Source: a virus
Direction: 5' to 3' (one strand)
Length of the DNA stretch: 22,507 bases
IMG/VR virus record: IMGVR_UViG_3300010373_000457
Coordinates: 1-22,507 of that record
The notes beneath the pieces are model-generated. The model ran no database searches. It saw nothing but the letters and a program-made list of their open reading frames with translations, and was not told the origin of the DNA. How positions within the stretch are numbered: position 1 is the first letter of the stretch; each line of letters starts with the position of its first letter. This document shows, piece after piece, positions 5,618 through 12,848 of the stretch. The position numbers and the translations under genes were made by a program.

Positions 5618-8217
5618 TACAATTCTCCAAGCTCAATCGGGTCGATCTCCTCCTCGTCCTTCTCTTTGGAGAAATCACGAATCTCAAGGTCATACTTCTT
5701 GATGTCTTCATCCGAAGGTTCCGGTAGTGGTTTAGCTTCTGGTTTTGCTTGTGCGCCAGCCGGTCCACCTGCTTGAGTACCACCTGCGCCTCCGCCAGGA
5801 GGAGGTGGTGTTCCGCCACCAGCACCCTGATCGCCACCTTCCGGTTGTTCACCTTCGCCCCCAGCACCACTTGCTCCACCGGCACCCTGACCACCTCCCA
5901 ACATTGGGTTAGGACCACCGGCTTCACCACCCATCTCTTGATCGCCCTCACCGGGGTTGCCAAGACCTAACATCTCAGGGTTCTGACCCATGACCTGAAT
6001 CTTCATGTCCTCAATAGCCTGCATCTTCGCACGGCTTGACATCTCGCGAGCCACATCTGGCTGGTACTTGAGAATTTCAACCAAGGCGTCATACTTGCTC
6101 ATCAACTGAGCCTGGACAACGGTGGAAGCGTTAGTGTAACGCGCCTGCATGACCTCCATGCGAGACATTTCACGCCACTCGCTCGGAGGTGTTAACTTGA
6201 TCTCAAGGTCATCCCACATTTCCTGGGGATAGCCACGGAGCGTGAGGTGACGCTCAGCAATTTCTAGAAGCCCGTCTGCAAGGGAGGATTGTAGACGCTC
6301 GATATAACGGGCGAACTTCACGTCCTGGCTGGAAAGCGTCATCTTACTGACGTTCGGATCATCCTGAGACAGGTAGTTCTTCGGAAGATGTAACGCCGTG
6401 AGCAACTTGTTACGGAAATAAAGGGCGTCATCTACCTCGCCCAAGTTCTGCGCACCAGGCAGTGTCTCGATACGGGTGTTACCATTTGGACGAATTGGTA
6501 GCCAGAAGTCTTCGTCTTGTGCCGGTGCGTGCCATCTTTCTTCCACTGAGCCTGCACCACCCGTTTGCGAAGCACGGTTGGTGTACATCTTCTTCTTGCG
6601 TAGCTGGTCTTTCAGGCGCTCAATGAAGGCTTCAGCTTTGTTTGGCGGCAAACTACCAACATCGACATAGAAGACTCTTCTCTCAGGTGCGCGAGTTAAA
6701 CGATACACAACCATCGCATCTTCCATCAGACGTAACTGGTGCGCAGGACCGCGAGCCGGTTCGATGATGGATACACCATACGGATAAAACGTCTTGCGAT
6801 CATCACCGATCCGTATGTGAACAATCTGTTCAGGTGCAAAGCGAATAGCAGTCGCCTGGGCAAGTTCTGCATCATTCGCCTGCGTAACATCCACACGCGC
6901 GAGGGATTGATAGTCTGGACCTTCTTTGCTTTGCTGGAATTCCAGCAATTTACCCTTGGTAGTTTCAATGCGATAGATACTGTCTGCCGGAAGCGGGTTA
7001 ACTTTTAGCACACCCAGCTTTGGATTCTCTGGGTCAATAACAACCTCACCAAACCAATCTCCCATGCAGTACAAGTTCTTTGCCCAATTCCAAATCTTAC
7101 GATCTACCTTGAGCAACTTGTGATACATATACTCCAGTTCCTTCTTCACCGTCTCGTTCTTACAGACGATGTTAAAGGTGTGACCATTGTCACCAATCTG
7201 GCAGTTATGTAGAATGCAACTATCAGTAGCAAAATTCTCATGGTCATCAACGCTGATGTCATAAACATCAATTGTTGGACCCTTAGCGGTGCCGATGACA
7301 CGACGACGATCTGGATGACGAGCATTAAGAGACTTAACTTCTCGATAAGTAAAACCGTTCCTGCGTAGGAGGGTTTCAATTGTCTTCCAGTCAACCTTCT
7401 TCTCGCCGCCTAGAATCTTCTTGGTTTGTTCTAACTGAAGTCCTTCGGTGAGGCACTTGAGGGCTGTCTTCAAGCGGGGGTCGTACCCCGCCTTGTCGCC
7501 CATCCTCCACTCGTCCACGAACTGACGTTCGTGCTTCCAGCCGTCCGCGAAGGTGTAAATGCGTGGAAACTGACTTTGTTTACCGCTATTCAAACCATGC
7601 TGTACACGAACGCGGTAAAAAGGCATAAGTTCATCGCCGGTCTTGATGCTGCCAGCATGAACCCACTCCCCGTTTCTCAAAAGAACGCGGTGATCCTCAG
7701 TAAGCCTGAGCTTGGTTCCGTTATCGAGAAAGATGTCTACAGTGGGAGCAGTCTTGACTTTACGAGCATCATGACCCCATCCCAAGGTGTAATCTCCCCT
7801 ATGGAAGTCGTAACAGTAGACAAGGAACTTTTCCCCAGGTTTCTTGGTTTCCGCCAACTTCTGAATCGAGATATTGCCAAAAGGGGTAGAGACGGGGGTA
7901 TCGCCACTCACACAGGATTCGTCTGCCAAAATGTCAAGAGCAGCTTCTATTTCTGCCACATAGCGGAGACGTTCATACTCTTTGTAGCGACTTTGACGGT
8001 TGGTAACACTGGATAGGTCGATGAAGTCGTTGGAGTCACGCAGCCTGATCTGACCCCTATTACCTCCACCCCACCAGTTGTCGGCGCGGATGTCGGGAAT
8101 AGCATCAGGCTGTGTAACACCAACGCCGTCAAGCGTTTTCTCAGCACGCTTTCTCGACAGGGGGTCTGGCTTGAAGGCGTATGTGAAGTATTTGTAAAAG
8201 TCTGCCCAGAATGGCAT
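5617..8217 (-). CDS. 20: Portal protein, T4 gp20-like, interrupted by an intein
   Basis: The precursor has 866 residues. Residues 1-101 and 339-866 form a T4 gp20-type portal, the dodecameric channel at the capsid vertex through which terminase pumps DNA. Family features include SRYKEYERLRYVAEIEAALD before the intein, CQIGDNGHTF after it, and the segments KEYERL, GVSIIEPARGP, RAPERRVFYVDVG and PKNYLSQDDPNVSKMTLSSQD. Splicing would leave about 629 residues, longer than T4 gp20 (about 524). Part of the surplus is a Gly, Pro and Gln rich tail (about 745-830) ending in an acidic patch. The ATG at 8217 follows AAGGAA with good spacing, and an exact CTAAATA lies 49 bases upstream. The downstream small gene overlaps its stop by one base. 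Confidence 0.93.
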   Translation of the reverse strand: MPFWADFYKYFTYAFKPDPLSRKRAEKTLDGVGVTQPDAIPDIRADNWWGGGNRGQIRLRDSNDFIDLSSVTNRQSRYKEYERLRYVAEIEAALDILADESCVSGDTPVSTPFGNISIQKLAETKKPGEKFLVYCYDFHRGDYTLGWGHDARKVKTAPTVDIFLDNGTKLRLTEDHRVLLRNGEWVHAGSIKTGDELMPFYRVRVQHGLNSGKQSQFPRIYTFADGWKHERQFVDEWRMGDKAGYDPRLKTALKCLTEGLQLEQTKKILGGEKKVDWKTIETLLRRNGFTYREVKSLNARHPDRRRVIGTAKGPTIDVYDISVDDHENFATDSCILHNCQIGDNGHTFNIVCKNETVKKELEYMYHKLLKVDRKIWNWAKNLYCMGDWFGEVVIDPENPKLGVLKVNPLPADSIYRIETTKGKLLEFQQSKEGPDYQSLARVDVTQANDAELAQATAIRFAPEQIVHIRIGDDRKTFYPYGVSIIEPARGPAHQLRLMEDAMVVYRLTRAPERRVFYVDVGSLPPNKAEAFIERLKDQLRKKKMYTNRASQTGGAGSVEERWHAPAQDEDFWLPIRPNGNTRIETLPGAQNLGEVDDALYFRNKLLTALHLPKNYLSQDDPNVSKMTLSSQDVKFARYIERLQSSLADGLLEIAERHLTLRGYPQEMWDDLEIKLTPPSEWREMSRMEVMQARYTNASTVVQAQLMSKYDALVEILKYQPDVAREMSSRAKMQAIEDMKIQVMGQNPEMLGLGNPGEGDQEMGGEAGGPNPMLGGGQGAGGASGAGGEGEQPEGGDQGAGGGTPPPPGGGAGGTQAGGPAGAQAKPEAKPLPEPSDEDIKKYDLEIRDFSKEKDEEEIDPIELGEL
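7204..7914 (-). other. Mini-intein within the portal protein (237 residues)
   Basis: The intein spans precursor residues 102-338. Block A starts at Cys102 (CVSGDTPV). Block B contains the TEDH signature (Thr173, His176). Block F is VYDISVDDHENF, and the C-terminal splice site is His337-Asn338 followed by Cys339 of the extein. All residues of a standard class 1 intein are present, so it should splice. The roughly 100 residues between blocks B and F (about 201-305) show neither LAGLIDADG nor an HNH signature. They contain a helical segment and a basic stretch, so this is probably a mini-intein with a non-endonuclease or relic insertion. Joining DES to CQIGD restores a continuous portal sequence. 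Confidence 0.92.
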
Positions 8218-8265
8218 ATCAATTCCTTTTCACTTTCTCCCACACATAACTGAGTGAGATCAAGT

Positions 8266-8272
8266 TATTTAG
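8266..8272 (-). promoter_or_regulatory. Late promoter CTAAATA upstream of portal
   Basis: An exact CTAAATA on the minus strand lies in the short gap between the Q-rich gene and the portal gene, 48 bases between motif and ATG (8217). The predicted leader of about 43 bases includes the portal ribosome binding site AAGGAA. The motif resembles the T4 late -10 element TATAAATA; I recall a CTAAATA late motif described for Vi1-like (Ackermannviridae) phages. Confidence 0.65.
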
Positions 8273-8289
8273 GAGGTGCCAGTCGAAAA

Positions 8290-8832
8290 TCAGTACCTTG
8301 GATAAGAAAGCGGATTGTAGAAGCCATGATGCACCAACTTGTTTTTTAAGCCTTGTGCATCAAGCTGCCCGCTCTCAATCTGCTTTTCCCAAACAGGGAA
8401 TCTTTTGGCGTTGACATTAAGCATGTCCTTAAGCGGCTCTGCCACGTCCTTGTATCTTCCTATCTGACTGATCGCTTGAGATAGTTTTGGGAAATTCTGG
8501 AGTTGCTGGGCTATTTCAGGTTTTAGACCCTGAAGTTGAACAGGTGCCGCAGCAGGGCGACCCATATTCTGTCCCTGTTGTGGGTTTGATTGCGGGTTCG
8601 ATGTTTTGCCTGCTGCGGCACTTAGTTGCTGAACGTACTGCGCCATTGACTTGATCTTTTGCTCAACCCCTTGATATTGATTAGGGTTGTGTTGAGTCCA
8701 AGTGTTCACTGAGGTGGCAAGTTCTTCTAACTCACTAGCGGCTCGTTTCGCACGTTGGGCTATCATTCGTGGCATATTTTGTTGCCACTTGGCGTCCCAC
8801 TGCTCAACAACATACTGCTCAAAGGTCTTCAT
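8290..8832 (-). CDS. Gln-rich 180-residue protein with capsid-targeting-like N-terminus
   Basis: No family is recognised. The frame is open to 8847, but the start at 8832 (MKTFEQYVVEQ) is preferred. It gives a T4 capsid-targeting-like peptide (T4 consensus MKTYQEFIAE), and CTAAATA lies exactly five bases upstream. The five extra codons would be formed largely by that promoter motif. Residues 15-75 are helical. Residues 75-125 are rich in Gln, Asn, Ala and Pro and probably flexible. The C-terminus is Tyr-rich (YNPLSYPRY). There is no Shine-Dalgarno sequence before either ATG. It precedes the portal gene. An internal capsid or core role is inferred from N-terminus and position. Confidence 0.72.
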   Translation of the reverse strand: MKTFEQYVVEQWDAKWQQNMPRMIAQRAKRAASELEELATSVNTWTQHNPNQYQGVEQKIKSMAQYVQQLSAAAGKTSNPQSNPQQGQNMGRPAAAPVQLQGLKPEIAQQLQNFPKLSQAISQIGRYKDVAEPLKDMLNVNAKRFPVWEKQIESGQLDAQGLKNKLVHHGFYNPLSYPRY

Positions 8833-8837
8833 GACCC

Positions 8838-8844
8838 TATTTAG
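8838..8844 (-). promoter_or_regulatory. Late promoter CTAAATA five bases before ATG at 8832 (leaderless)
   Basis: An exact CTAAATA is followed by GGGTC and ATG. With T4-type geometry the first transcribed base would be the A of the start codon. It lies in the 19-base gap after the stop codon of the secreted peptidase gene. Confidence 0.6.
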
Positions 8845-8851
8845 CATTGGG

Positions 8852-9520
8852 TCATTCTTTTATGCGCTCCTCATCCACGACGGGTTTAACTTTTTCGCGA
8901 TACTCGGAAGTGGCTGGTCGCTCTGGGTACAAGAGAATGGCATAACCAGTCCAGTGCTGATCAAACCACTCACGACTTGCCGTATATCTTGAACACTTCC
9001 CTCTGTTCTCGATGAATATAAACTCATTGTCATCAAGGTGTGTAAGAGTGACCATGTGATAGTCACCAATCTTGGGGTAATCCCTCAAACCCACGGCACA
9101 GCCCAAATCCTTGTCCACCGCCTCTTTGAGAATGGCGGTGTCGTAGTTGTAGTGTCTTTGTAGCCAGTAGTGCTTGACCTTTAGCCTCTTGAACTCAGCA
9201 AGAACTCTCTCAGGAGTTCCTGGGGCTTCGTTAACATAGCTCCAGTGCGGTCCCTCAATTTGCACCCACTGACCCCATTGATTGATTGCATAGGCTCCTT
9301 CCACCCATGTCTTCACCTTGCTATAGTTGTCGTGGCGGTACTTAGCGATGCCCTTGAGTTGCGTGACGCCATGAATGTTGGCAAGGTCTTCAAGGGCACA
9401 CCACACACAGCAACCTGATGGAAAATTGTGGACGCGCTGCTCCTGCGGGATGTCCACCTCTGCGAACGCGGCGACTCCGACGAGTAATGCGAATAGCACG
9501 CTCAGGAAAAACTTCTTCAT
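8852..9520 (-). CDS. Secreted papain/C39-like cysteine peptidase (putative)
   Basis: Starting at the ATG at 9520, which follows CGGAGGAGT, the protein has 222 residues. It begins with a clear signal peptide (MKK, hydrophobic residues 4-19, AFA before Glu21), so it should be exported across the inner membrane. A Cys-rich helix start SGCCVWCALEDLANIHG (residues 36-51; Cys37 or Cys38 as nucleophile) is followed about 115 residues later by GDYHMVTLTHLDD (His155) and an Asn in ENRG (172). This Cys-His-Asn order fits C39/papain-like peptidases, though the classic GGCGPTAL-type motif is not exact. It could act in host periplasm on envelope proteins or peptides. An upstream in-frame start at 9568 would hide the signal peptide and is rejected. 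Confidence 0.72.
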   Translation of the reverse strand: MKKFFLSVLFALLVGVAAFAEVDIPQEQRVHNFPSGCCVWCALEDLANIHGVTQLKGIAKYRHDNYSKVKTWVEGAYAINQWGQWVQIEGPHWSYVNEAPGTPERVLAEFKRLKVKHYWLQRHYNYDTAILKEAVDKDLGCAVGLRDYPKIGDYHMVTLTHLDDNEFIFIENRGKCSRYTASREWFDQHWTGYAILLYPERPATSEYREKVKPVVDEERIKE

Positions 9521-9530
9521 ACTCCTCCGT

Positions 9531-10049
9531 TTAGGCGTTGTACCTCTTGGAAAGATGTCTGATAACATCTCCCGAATGTTTTAATAGTGCCGTGAATCCA
9601 AAATGTTTAGGGCTAAGCTCCATTAAGCCTTCGTACCCCACCCAGACGAATCTATCGGTTTCCCAATTGATTTGCGGCTCCCAATCGCCTTTGACAATCT
9701 CGCCAATGAAATTGTGATAGGTGAACTTTGGTTTCCTTAACTTATCTTTTTCCGGTGATACATAAACGTAAGCCGGATGTAGTGTTAAAGGACCGTTATA
9801 TTCTGTCTCCTCAAAAAACTCCCTACGGGCAGCTTGGTCTGGCGACATCTCTTCGTCATCGATCTTTCCACCTATCGTAGACCAAGTGTGAGGTTCATAG
9901 CCGACCCCTCCAGATCGGAGCGCTACTAGCCATTTGCCTATGTCTGTAGCAATGGCGAGAACACCGGCACCCTGAGAACCCCAATAACCCCGGCTTTCCA
10001 AGAAGATTCCAAATGAGGGATACATATCATATATACTTAGCACTTCCAT
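9531..10049 (-). CDS. Nudix hydrolase
   Basis: This 172-residue protein has a Nudix box at about residues 59-84: GGKIDDEE, then MSPDQAARREFFEETEY. Compared with the canonical G-x5-E-x7-REUxEExGU it has one extra residue before RE and Glu in place of the final Gly; the metal-binding REFFEE core is intact. Strands before it (LAIATDIGKWLVALRS) and after (FTYHNFIGEIVKG) fit the fold. Substrates of phage Nudix enzymes include nucleoside triphosphates, ADP-ribose, NADH and dinucleoside polyphosphates; none can be assigned here. It starts 14 bases from the divergent sulfotransferase-like gene, and neither start has a clear Shine-Dalgarno sequence. The stop is 10 bases before the secreted peptidase start. 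Confidence 0.88.
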   Translation of the reverse strand: MEVLSIYDMYPSFGIFLESRGYWGSQGAGVLAIATDIGKWLVALRSGGVGYEPHTWSTIGGKIDDEEMSPDQAARREFFEETEYNGPLTLHPAYVYVSPEKDKLRKPKFTYHNFIGEIVKGDWEPQINWETDRFVWVGYEGLMELSPKHFGFTALLKHSGDVIRHLSKRYNA

Positions 10050-10063
10050 TACTTTTCTAAGAC

Positions 10064-10717
10064 ATGAAACACGCTCTAGTTATCACCCATGCGGGTTCAG
10101 GTGGAACCCTTTTGTGTCGCATTTTGGGCACCAACCCAAAGGTACGTTGCTTTGGCAGAACCAATCTGTGCTACAATCACCCCTCCGTCTTGCACCGTGC
10201 GCGTATCAGGATCGACAAGGTTTTAGGCGATACGTCCAAAGATCACACCGACTGGTATGTTGATAAGCTGATGAGCAATTACGACTTCACCTGCAAGTCG
10301 CTTTATGGGGTCTGCAAGTTTATCTATATGGTGAGAAGCCCACAGGTTCCCCTTGCCACCCTTATGTCCAAGGGCTATCCCCCTGGCGGGGCGGAAACGT
10401 ATTACCTCTTCAGACTGCGAAGGATGTGTGAAATGGCGGCTCGTACCAATGGAGCGCTCCTCACCTACGAGGACTTGACCACAAAGCGAGCTTTTCCACT
10501 TTTAAGGAATACGCTGAGTTTGAAGTCATCTTTATCTGATGAATACAGACCCTTCCTCTTTGACGAGCCGAACTTGGCGAGTGGTAAGATACTCAAGGAA
10601 CCGAAGGAACCTGCCGTGGAGGTTCCCGAAGATGTCCTAAAGAGATGTATATCTGGTTACAATCGTTATCTGAAGTTCATGGAGAGTCGGACTGGTTTGA
10701 TCCGGTTTGCCATTTAA
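10064..10717 (+). CDS. Sulfotransferase-like protein
   Basis: This 217-residue protein has a P-loop-like 5'-phosphosulfate-binding motif THAGSGGTLLCRIL at residues 8-21. The segment FIYMVRSPQVPLATLMSKGYP (about 87-106) matches the 3'-phosphate-binding region of PAPS-dependent sulfotransferases. ALLTYEDLTT (131-140) matches the YEDL motif. The size is slightly small for the family. It would transfer sulfate from PAPS to an unknown acceptor, perhaps a surface glycan or small molecule. It is the only plus-strand gene between portal and terminase. Its last 41 bases overlap the 3' end of the convergent small coiled-coil gene. No ribosome binding site is apparent before the ATG, which itself is well supported by the closeness of the P-loop. 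Confidence 0.75.
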   Translation: MKHALVITHAGSGGTLLCRILGTNPKVRCFGRTNLCYNHPSVLHRARIRIDKVLGDTSKDHTDWYVDKLMSNYDFTCKSLYGVCKFIYMVRSPQVPLATLMSKGYPPGGAETYYLFRLRRMCEMAARTNGALLTYEDLTTKRAFPLLRNTLSLKSSLSDEYRPFLFDEPNLASGKILKEPKEPAVEVPEDVLKRCISGYNRYLKFMESRTGLIRFAI

Positions 10718-10973
10718 CCTGTTCTGCCTTGAGCATTTCATCAAGCTTCTGAAGTCGCCAGCGGGCTTCATCTAGTCTGAGACGCTTTTTCTGCCTTTGT
10801 TCCTCTTCTAGCTTGAAATTCCTTTCGCGCTTTTCGCGCTTGTTGTGAACCTTCGTAAGCTCATCAAGAGCAGCTACCAAATACCTGCGCGCGTTCGCGA
10901 GGGCAAAATCACTACCTGCCTCACGAAGGGCTTGTTGAACATAGGTTGCCGCTGATTCTGCGTTCTTCTTCAT
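10677..10973 (-). CDS. Small charged coiled-coil protein, unknown function
   Basis: The protein has 98 residues when started at the ATG at 10973, one base after the terminase stop (TAACATG), which suggests reinitiation after terminase translation. AAGGAA lies in the terminase 3' end but is rather far upstream. It is rich in Lys, Arg, Glu and Gln, and residues about 20-85 form a likely helical coiled coil (KVHNKREKRERNFKLEEEQR, then a QKKRLRLDEARW stretch). No family is recognised. A frame extension to 11024 would overlap terminase by 50 bases and is less likely. The 3' end overlaps the convergent sulfotransferase-like gene by 41 bases. Confidence 0.6.
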   Translation of the reverse strand: MKKNAESAATYVQQALREAGSDFALANARRYLVAALDELTKVHNKREKRERNFKLEEEQRQKKRLRLDEARWRLQKLDEMLKAEQVKWQTGSNQSDSP

Positions 10974-10974
10974 G

Positions 10975-12768
10975 TTACCAATCAAATTCCTTAAGGAGTT
11001 CATCAAATGGGCGACGGACATCATGCATGACGCGACCCATCATCAATGCCTCGTCTCCTGTCATCATGTCGTCTTCCTCGTCTTCTGCCTGCTCAGCAAG
11101 AAGTTCCTCAATCATACCACCTTCCAATTCCGCCTTGATCTTGAGGAAGAGGTCGCCCTTGGATAGGTCAATGGCATTATCAGAGTAACCTTTGAGCCGA
11201 TGTGCGCCAATTGGCATCTCGCGTCTGCGTGCATCAAGAATGCCCATAAGGAGAGCCAAACACATCACCAAGTCATCATGCTTGCCCTTCTGGGCTTGCG
11301 GCTTCTTGTTGAGAACTACAAAGGTCTTCAGTTCCTTGACTAAGCGGAAGCTCTTGATCTTGATCCTACTGTTGTGTAATGCCGCTTGCATCAATTCGAG
11401 GAATACCGGACGGTTGCCCTTGTTCATGTTAACACCAGCCGTTTCCATATTGCGGCGAGTTTCGTAGTGCAGGTTTGGATAACCCAAGCCGTATTCCAAC
11501 TTATTGATAACAGTTAAGCCCTGTTCTGCGGCTTCCACAATTACCAAAGCTTCCTTGTACCATCTACCTACGTTGAAGACGACCTGGGCAAAGTCATTAG
11601 CGGGGATGGAGTTGGAGTAGAATTCACCAACTTGCTCCATCGTATCCAGCCGCGCGATGATGAAGGCGCTGTTGTCTTGACCAACACCATGAGATACATC
11701 GGCTGTAAGAACATATTCAACACCGTCCTGCGGCTCCTCCCAAATCCACATGGCACCACGGTTGTAGTGAGGGTTAAGCATCTTCCAATCTTCGTGGGCA
11801 CCCGTATCATCATTTTCCCATTCGTGGAATAGCTTTTTGATGGGCGGTGTGCGACCTGTGATCTTGGCAAGATTGGTGATACACTCACCGCTAACATAGG
11901 TTTCACCAGATCCCAGGAAGTCACCCAACACTTCTTGACGCCAACCTTTTTCACCTAGGTTGGCACGCATCTCCTTCACCCAATCGGCATTATTGTACTC
12001 CGGGTTCTCCGTGTATTCAATGTCGATGACGTGGAACATATTCTTGTGTTGCTGAGCGGCGTGGAACCATTCCTCATACCAGTTACCAAGACCATTGACG
12101 GTCGAGATGACAATACAGCTACCACCAGTGGACAGCGTTGGGTACATGGACTTCCAGTGTTCGTCCATGTTCTTGATGAACGCCGCTTCGTCAATAATGA
12201 GGTAGGTCAAAGACTTGGAACGAGCAGCTTCGCAGGTCCAGAACTCAATGGAACCGTTGGTATCACTGAACACCTTTTCGTGCTGGTTGTCGAGTTCAAC
12301 ATCCGGCTTTATCCATTCTGGAAGATACTTCAAGACGTTGGTGACAATCTTGCCAGCGCCCTTGGCTTCACGGTCAGACTTGGACAGAATCATGATCTTC
12401 TGGTCGTTCTTGAACATGCAACGCCAGAGTGCCCAGATCACGGTTAAGGTGGTCAAACCGCCCTGACGGAATTTGCGAATAATGCTATGTTTGTATTCGT
12501 CATATTCACGAATACATCTCTCCTGATACCCGTACAGGTTAAAAAGCACCAGACCGCGCTTCGGGTGGGTGATGTAAACATAGTTCTCCGCGAAATACTT
12601 GAAGGATTCCGCACAGCGGGTGTACTCCTCAAGCTTTTCATCTTGAGACAATTCTTCTAGCGCATTGCGGTATGATTCACCGCCGTCAGTTGATTCCACC
12701 AGTTCTTTGAGCCGTTCTGAAATCCATGTTGGATCTCTCGCTTCCGTGAGCGCAGTATTCGTTTCCAT
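10975..12768 (-). CDS. 17: Terminase large subunit, T4 gp17-like
   Basis: This 597-residue protein has both terminase domains. In the ATPase, a Walker A-like loop FRQGGLTT lies at residues 100-107, where canonical GKT has Leu in place of Lys. Walker B LIIDEAAF is at 190-197 (Asp193, Glu194) and coupling motif STVNG at 222-226. In the RNase H-like nuclease, the metal-binding acidic residues are probably Asp357 (TADVSHG), Glu412 (VIVEAAEQG) and Asp498/Asp499 (KGKHDDLVMC). It docks on the portal and packages and cuts DNA at the head-filling end. The length matches gp17 (about 610). CTAAATA lies exactly five bases before the ATG and there is no Shine-Dalgarno sequence at a usable distance, so the mRNA may be leaderless. 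Confidence 0.95.
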   Translation of the reverse strand: METNTALTEARDPTWISERLKELVESTDGGESYRNALEELSQDEKLEEYTRCAESFKYFAENYVYITHPKRGLVLFNLYGYQERCIREYDEYKHSIIRKFRQGGLTTLTVIWALWRCMFKNDQKIMILSKSDREAKGAGKIVTNVLKYLPEWIKPDVELDNQHEKVFSDTNGSIEFWTCEAARSKSLTYLIIDEAAFIKNMDEHWKSMYPTLSTGGSCIVISTVNGLGNWYEEWFHAAQQHKNMFHVIDIEYTENPEYNNADWVKEMRANLGEKGWRQEVLGDFLGSGETYVSGECITNLAKITGRTPPIKKLFHEWENDDTGAHEDWKMLNPHYNRGAMWIWEEPQDGVEYVLTADVSHGVGQDNSAFIIARLDTMEQVGEFYSNSIPANDFAQVVFNVGRWYKEALVIVEAAEQGLTVINKLEYGLGYPNLHYETRRNMETAGVNMNKGNRPVFLELMQAALHNSRIKIKSFRLVKELKTFVVLNKKPQAQKGKHDDLVMCLALLMGILDARRREMPIGAHRLKGYSDNAIDLSKGDLFLKIKAELEGGMIEELLAEQAEDEEDDMMTGDEALMMGRVMHDVRRPFDELLKEFDW

Positions 12769-12773
12769 ACCAC

Positions 12774-12780
12774 TATTTAG
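12774..12780 (-). promoter_or_regulatory. Late promoter CTAAATA five bases before the terminase ATG (leaderless)
   Basis: An exact CTAAATA is followed by GTGGT and the ATG at 12768. AAGGA is present, but more than 15 bases upstream of the ATG and before the promoter motif, so it would not be transcribed from here. The geometry predicts transcription starting on the initiation codon. Confidence 0.62.
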
Positions 12781-12848
12781 ACTGATCCTTGCTTATTTGC
12801 CCATAACGTGTTAAGGTTTAAGCAATACCCGCAAATGGAGGTTTAACG

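Noticed and set aside
7204-7914. Homing endonuclease within the portal intein
   Set aside because: No LAGLIDADG, HNH or GIY-YIG signature can be read between blocks B and F.
7531-8016. 161-codon plus-strand frame opposite the portal gene
   Set aside because: Antisense to the intein and portal N-terminus, which are both clearly coding.
10026-10040. CTAAGTA near the start of the Nudix gene
   Set aside because: It is inside the first codons, differs from the motif and is eight bases, not five, from the next ATG.
12031-12447. 138-codon plus-strand frame opposite terminase
   Set aside because: Antisense to the ATPase domain of the terminase; no motifs and no ribosome binding site.
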